Assembly (NCBI GenBank): GCA_021159265.1 | Contig: JAGGSD010000336.1 | Coordinates: 1 to 9,874, forward strand | Origin: Syntrophobacterales bacterium | Lineage (GTDB): Bacteria > Desulfobacterota > Syntrophia > Syntrophales > UBA6807 | Length of the DNA: 9,874 nucleotides | Direction: 5' to 3' | Shown: positions 6,511 to 9,874 of the stretch, piece after piece | How the letters are laid out: each line of letters begins with the position of its first letter | Position numbering within the stretch: position 1 is the first letter of the stretch | Notes under the pieces: generated by a model | Seen by the model: the letters and a program-made list of their open reading frames with translations, nothing else | Database searches by the model: none | Told to the model about the DNA's origin: nothing | Translations under genes and position numbers: made by a program

Positions 6511-6551
6511 TAATCCTTTAATCCTTAATCCTCTAATCCTTAATTAATCCC
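6511..6551. repeat. Near-tandem TAATCCT array
   Basis: Five units lie almost end to end: 6511-6517, 6519-6525, 6526-6532, 6534-6540 and TAATCCC at 6545-6551. The spacing drifts by 0-4 bases. The same word appears inverted in AGGATTAATCC at 6788-6798. Confidence 0.6.
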
Positions 6552-6603
6552 TGCTGATTGTTAATAAAGACTCTAATTATTAAAACTTTTTGGCCCCTGC
6601 TTG

Positions 6604-6654
6604 CCCGGGTTAGTCCCTTAATCGTAAAGTTCGTGCAAAATTGGCAAAAGAATT
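6604..6654. repeat. Diverged intergenic repeat, short copy
   Basis: The copy begins CCCGGGTTAGTCC, then CTTAATCGTAAAG, TGCAAAATTGG and GGCAAAAGAATT (6643-6654). It corresponds to the block at 6374-6470 with the middle missing, so the two look like copies of one element at different stages of decay. Confidence 0.45.
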
Positions 6655-6661
6655 AAGAACA

Positions 6662-6739
6662 ATCACGAAACCACGAAAAAAAGAAAGTGCGAAATTAAAT
6701 TTTCTTTTTCGTGTTTTCGTACTTTTGTGTTTTCGTGAT
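6662..6739. repeat. 78-base inverted-repeat element of CACGAAA words
   Basis: The ends ATCACGAAA (6662-6670) and TTTCGTGAT (6731-6739) are perfect nine-base inverted repeats, and pairing continues with mismatches inward. The left arm carries repeated CACGAAA words and the right arm repeated TTTCGTG words around an AT-rich centre near 6690-6700. It encodes no protein. It resembles a REP- or MITE-like palindromic unit; its family is not identified. Confidence 0.6.
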
Positions 6740-6760
6740 AAAAATATATCTTGTTTGGTT

Positions 6761-6779
6761 CCGGCTTGTTCGGGTTAGG
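6761..6779. repeat. GTTAGG hairpin element, second copy
   Basis: CCGG (6761-6764) pairs with TCGG (6770-6773, one G-T pair) over a five-base loop and is followed by GTTAGG. It matches the layout at 41-60, and CCCGGGTTAG at 6604-6613 may be a half copy. Confidence 0.45.
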
Positions 6780-6781
6780 GG

Positions 6782-6817
6782 GATTACAGGATTAATCCAT
6801 AATCTTTTGCTGTAATC
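6782..6817 (-). terminator. Stem-loop just after the ileS stop, possible weak terminator
   Basis: GATTACAG (6782-6789) pairs perfectly with CTGTAATC (6810-6817), and inside it GATTA (6790-6794) pairs with TAATC (6800-6804). It starts three bases past the ileS stop on the minus strand. No T-tract follows on that strand, so it may be a 3'-end stabiliser or a repeat rather than a true terminator. Confidence 0.35.
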
Positions 6818-6819
6818 GC

Positions 6820-9621
6820 CTATTCAAGATTCCCGATACATCTTTGACAGATAGTTGGGTAATCGGGGCTGTTTCCCACGGTCATGCTGTAATGCCAGCA
6901 TCTCTCACATTTCTGCCCATGGGCCTTTGCAACCCCTATTTTTAAACCTTCAAACTCGGTACTTTCATAGGGATTGTTGACTTTGTCTTCCTCAAGAACA
7001 TTAACTTCGGACACAATAAACAGCGCCTTTATATCTTCCGCGTAGCGCTCCAAGAGTGACCTGAATTTTTCGGGAGCAAAAATATCGATGCGGCTGTCGA
7101 GAGAATGACCCACGACCTTTTCTTGTCTGGCTATCTCAATTGCTTTTGACACTTCACTTTTAATATGGATAAGGGTCCCCCATACCTCGCCAATGTCCTT
7201 ATTCACGTAATCAGGATTCACATTGGGGAATAGCGTCATGTGAACACTTTCTTCCTTACCATCATAATCGGGTAAGTTTTCCCATATCTCTTCTGCAGTA
7301 AAAGTAAGAATGGGTGACAGCAGCCTTACCATGGCATCAAGAATAATATACATAGCGCTTTGAGCAGATTTTCTCTCCCGAGATTTTGATTTTGAAGTGT
7401 AAAGTCTATCTTTCAAAACATCAAGATAAAGAGCGCTCAGGTCAACAGTGCAATAGTTGTGAAGCGCATAAAAAACCACATGAAATTGGTAATTTTCATA
7501 GGCCGTTCTCACACGTCGGATAATCTCCTGAAGTCTGTTGAGCGCAGCCTTATCTATCTCATTCATTTCTTCATAAGGAACCATGTCTTTTTTGACGTCA
7601 AAATCATACAGGTTACCCAATATATATCTGCTTGTATTGCGAAGCCTTCTGTATGCCTCGATGAGGCGTTTTAATATCTCTTCTGATATTCTGATATCAA
7701 CGGTGTAATCTTCAGCAGCCACCCAGAGCCTCAATATCTCCGCGCCATACTTATCAACCATTTTCTGGGGATCAATAACGTTACCCATTGATTTAGACAT
7801 CTTTTTCCCGGCTCCATCGACAACGAAACCATGGGTCAGAACACTCTTATAGGGGGCCCTCCCACGCGTTCCAACGGACTCCAGGAGGGAAGAATGAAAC
7901 CATCCTCTGTGCTGGTCGCTTCCTTCAAGATACATATCCGCAGGTGACTGGAGGTCTTCCCACTTTTCTGTATTTTCCAGCACCGCTGCGTGGCTGACAC
8001 CGGAATCAAACCAGACATCAAGGATATTTGTTTCCTTTTTGAATTCTTTTCCCTGGCAGACCGGACATACTGTACCCTCCGGCAAGAGATCTTTTTCGTC
8101 TCTTTCATACCACACATCGGCGCCATGTTCTTTGATCAGAGCAGCAACATGATCCAACATTTCTTTCGTATACAGAACATTGTTGCACTGTTTGCAGTAA
8201 AATACTGTAATGGGCACTCCCCATACACGCTGTCTTGAAATACACCAGTCAGGTCTGTTCTTAATCATCCCGTATATTCGGTCACGGCCCCATGAGGGAA
8301 CCCAGGAAACGCGGTCGATCGCTTCAAGCGCCTTCTTTCTCAATTCATTTTTTTCCATGGAAATAAACCACTGTTCCGTTGACCTGAAGATAATGGGATT
8401 CTTGCATCTCCAGCAGTGAGGATACTGATGTTTGATATTCACAAGTCCCAGGAGGGCGCCAACTTCCCTTAACTTTTCATTTACGGCATCATTGGCATCA
8501 AAAACAAATTGTCCCGCAAAATAATCAACATCTGGGGTGAAGTTGCCATCGTCATCAACGGGAGCATAAACATTCAAACCATACTCAAGCCCTATTTCAT
8601 AATCCTCCTGACCGTGCCCCGGAGCGATATGGACACATCCCGTTCCAGCATCAAGAGTAACAAAAGGAGCCAGTATCAGCACACTTTCCCTGTCAATAAA
8701 GGGGTGTTTACATTTGAGTCCCTCTACAACCTTTCCATTGAATTTACTCAGAACTTCATATTTTTCATCCCTGTAACCGAAGGCATCCATACAATAATCG
8801 AGCAATTCTTCCGCAATGATTAAAACTTCACCTTTAACCTTTACGGCAATATAATCAAAATCTTCATGCAGGGCGATGGCAAGATTGGCGGGGATGGTCC
8901 AAGGAGTTGTTGTCCATATAACCACACTGACTTTTTCCCCGGCAAGTGCGGGAAGAATGGAAGATATATCGGATATCATGGGGAATTTAACATATATGGA
9001 AGGTGTGGTATGATCAGCATATTCTACCTCAGCCTCGGCCAGGGCAGTTTTACATGAGGCGCACCAGTAAACCGGTTTTTCCCCCTTGTATACATCGCCG
9101 CTCAACAAAAGCTTCCCGAGTTCTTTAACCGTCGTCGCCTCATAATCATAATCCATAGTGATGTAAGGATTACTCCAGTCACCAAACACCCCTAATCGTT
9201 TAAACTGCTTTCTCTGAATATCAAGGTATTCTTTAGCGTATTTACGGCAGAGTCTTCTTTTTTCTACCTGTGACAAACTGTACTGTTTTTCGCCCAGTTC
9301 TTTATCAACCTGATGTTCAATGGGAAGTCCATGACAATCCCACCCCGGAACATAGATAGCGTCAAAACCCATCATATTTTTTGATTTGATTACTATATCC
9401 TTGATAATTTTATTCAAAGCCGTGCCGAGATGTATATCTCCGTTAGCATATGGAGGGCCGTCATGGAGTATGTACGTCTTCCTTCCCTTTGATACTTCTC
9501 TTATCCTGTCATAGATGTGCATCCCTTCCCATTTTTTAAGCATCTCCGGCTCTTTTTTGGAAAGATTCGCCTTCATGGAAAAACTGGTTTTCGGTAGATT
9601 TAAGGTATCTTTATAATTCAT
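6820..9621 (-). CDS. ileS: Isoleucyl-tRNA synthetase
   Basis: Class I aminoacyl-tRNA synthetase that charges tRNA-Ile and edits valine, 933 residues, the usual bacterial length. I start at the ATG at 9621 because GGGAG (9628-9632) is six bases upstream and MNYKDTLNLP aligns with the E. coli N-terminus; an ATG at 9627 touches the Shine-Dalgarno. Numbered from 9621: the ATP-binding HIGH-type motif is HLGT (64-67) in PPYANGDIHLGTALNK; GWDCHGLPIE is at about 93-102; the CP1 editing domain has WTTTPWTIPAN (236-246) and GTGCVHIAPGHGQEDY (326-341); KMSKS is at 607-611; the C-terminal zinc knuckle uses C905, C908, C925 and C928. Two CxxC pairs (YCKQC and CPVC) lie in the middle. The zinc tail marks the IleRS1-like bacterial type. 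The only odd point is Thr at the fourth HIGH position. No T-box leader is seen. Confidence 0.97.
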   Translation of the reverse strand: MNYKDTLNLPKTSFSMKANLSKKEPEMLKKWEGMHIYDRIREVSKGRKTYILHDGPPYANGDIHLGTALNKIIKDIVIKSKNMMGFDAIYVPGWDCHGLPIEHQVDKELGEKQYSLSQVEKRRLCRKYAKEYLDIQRKQFKRLGVFGDWSNPYITMDYDYEATTVKELGKLLLSGDVYKGEKPVYWCASCKTALAEAEVEYADHTTPSIYVKFPMISDISSILPALAGEKVSVVIWTTTPWTIPANLAIALHEDFDYIAVKVKGEVLIIAEELLDYCMDAFGYRDEKYEVLSKFNGKVVEGLKCKHPFIDRESVLILAPFVTLDAGTGCVHIAPGHGQEDYEIGLEYGLNVYAPVDDDGNFTPDVDYFAGQFVFDANDAVNEKLREVGALLGLVNIKHQYPHCWRCKNPIIFRSTEQWFISMEKNELRKKALEAIDRVSWVPSWGRDRIYGMIKNRPDWCISRQRVWGVPITVFYCKQCNNVLYTKEMLDHVAALIKEHGADVWYERDEKDLLPEGTVCPVCQGKEFKKETNILDVWFDSGVSHAAVLENTEKWEDLQSPADMYLEGSDQHRGWFHSSLLESVGTRGRAPYKSVLTHGFVVDGAGKKMSKSMGNVIDPQKMVDKYGAEILRLWVAAEDYTVDIRISEEILKRLIEAYRRLRNTSRYILGNLYDFDVKKDMVPYEEMNEIDKAALNRLQEIIRRVRTAYENYQFHVVFYALHNYCTVDLSALYLDVLKDRLYTSKSKSRERKSAQSAMYIILDAMVRLLSPILTFTAEEIWENLPDYDGKEESVHMTLFPNVNPDYVNKDIGEVWGTLIHIKSEVSKAIEIARQEKVVGHSLDSRIDIFAPEKFRSLLERYAEDIKALFIVSEVNVLEEDKVNNPYESTEFEGLKIGVAKAHGQKCERCWHYSMTVGNSPDYPTICQRCIGNLE

Positions 9622-9627
9622 ATACAT

Positions 9628-9646
9628 CTCCCAAAATTATATTATC
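9628..9646 (-). promoter_or_regulatory. ileS ribosome-binding site and possible -10
   Basis: On the minus strand GATAAT (9641-9646) and TATAAT (9636-9641) overlap, immediately before GGGAG (9628-9632). Either would give a leader of only about 8-13 bases. No good -35 lies 16-18 bases upstream of them; a TTGTCA (9676-9681) is too far away. The ribosome-binding site is solid, the promoter is tentative. Confidence 0.35.
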
Positions 9647-9707
9647 AAAATAGACTAACATAATTTATGGATTATTGACAATGATTTATGTTTAAAAACG
9701 GGGTAAT

Positions 9708-9743
9708 CGTTCACAGGTTCATGGTTCATGGTTCAGCGTTCAG
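9708..9743. repeat. Tandem heptamer repeat SGTTCAN
   Basis: Five seven-base units occur in a row: CGTTCAC (9708-9714), one extra A, GGTTCAT (9716-9722), GGTTCAT (9723-9729), GGTTCAG (9730-9736) and CGTTCAG (9737-9743). The copies differ only at the first and last base. The array lies about 87 bases upstream of the ileS start. Confidence 0.65.
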
Positions 9744-9874
9744 GACAAAGGCAGCATTAAAGACCTGAAGTCCTCGTCAAAAATTCTCATTTTCGCAAAT
9801 AATTGCCGATTTGGCTCCGGATTTTGTTTCAGGCCTGACGAAGCTGACGCTTTTCTCGTAAATACGCATCCCAA
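9744..9874. other. Right-edge sequence with short open minus frame
   Basis: No recognised gene. One minus frame is open from the window edge (9874) for 43 codons to a TGA at 9743-9745, reading through KQNPEPNRQLFAKMRIFDED. It could be the end of a gene beyond the window or chance. CTGACG occurs twice, three bases apart, near 9835-9850. I see no tRNA or promoter here. Confidence 0.2.

Larger units (their letters stand above)
6325..6819. other. Repeat-filled gap between ileS and lspA
   Basis: No gene is visible in these 495 bases. They hold two diverged copies of one block (6374-6470 and 6604-6654), five TAATCCY units (6511-6551), a 78-base inverted repeat (6662-6739), a GTTAGG hairpin element (6761-6779) and a stem-loop just after the ileS stop (6782-6817). 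The region before lspA (6325-6373) shows no good promoter. Confidence 0.6.

Noticed and set aside
6591..6606. A sigma-54 type promoter (TGGCCCCTGCTTGCCC)
   Set aside because: The spacing between the TGG and TTGC parts is one base shorter than the -24/-12 consensus allows, and it faces away from the minus-strand genes.
9675..9680. Plus-strand TTGACA upstream of ileS
   Set aside because: No -10-like hexamer lies 16-18 bases downstream and no plus-strand gene follows.
9622..9874. T-box riboswitch upstream of ileS
   Set aside because: The leader appears too short, no specifier stem, T-box sequence or terminator/antiterminator pair is visible, and such control is typical of Firmicutes.

Overview
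The window reads as chromosomal sequence from a Gram-negative bacterium, most likely a deltaproteobacterium (Desulfobacterota, Syntrophaceae-like). This is inference from three things: a DctP-type TRAP binding protein of the kind common in that group, a 587-residue RpoD with a long non-conserved insert, and gene gaps filled with short repeats. No rRNA, tRNA, CRISPR array, transposase or phage gene is visible.

Layout, left to right. Bases 71-1834 (+) encode a sigma-70 factor with intact core-binding and -10-recognition regions but a badly altered region 4.2, the -35-binding helix-turn-helix. A 565-base gap follows. It holds a GC-rich stem-loop, a possible decayed minus-strand reading frame with an in-frame TAG, and an 18-base palindrome just before the next operon. 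Bases 2400-5797 (+) form a tripartite TRAP transporter operon: dctP, an intercistronic stem-loop, dctQ, dctM overlapping by GTGA, then a small 3D-domain lipoprotein.

On the minus strand lie lspA (5812-6324) and ileS (6820-9621). They keep the usual ileS-lspA order, but 495 bases packed with diverged repeats separate them. The right edge (9622-9874) has the ileS ribosome-binding site, an AT-rich promoter-like stretch, a tandem heptamer repeat and a short unexplained open frame.

How they fit: DctP would capture an organic acid in the periplasm for ion-driven uptake by DctQM. The 3D-domain lipoprotein, translationally close to dctM, probably acts on or near peptidoglycan and would itself be an LspA substrate. 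IleS and LspA are housekeeping functions. The sigma factor is the most unusual item: it should bind core RNA polymerase and -10 or extended -10 DNA, but not a normal -35 element. Everything else looks conventional, and no new multi-gene system is evident.
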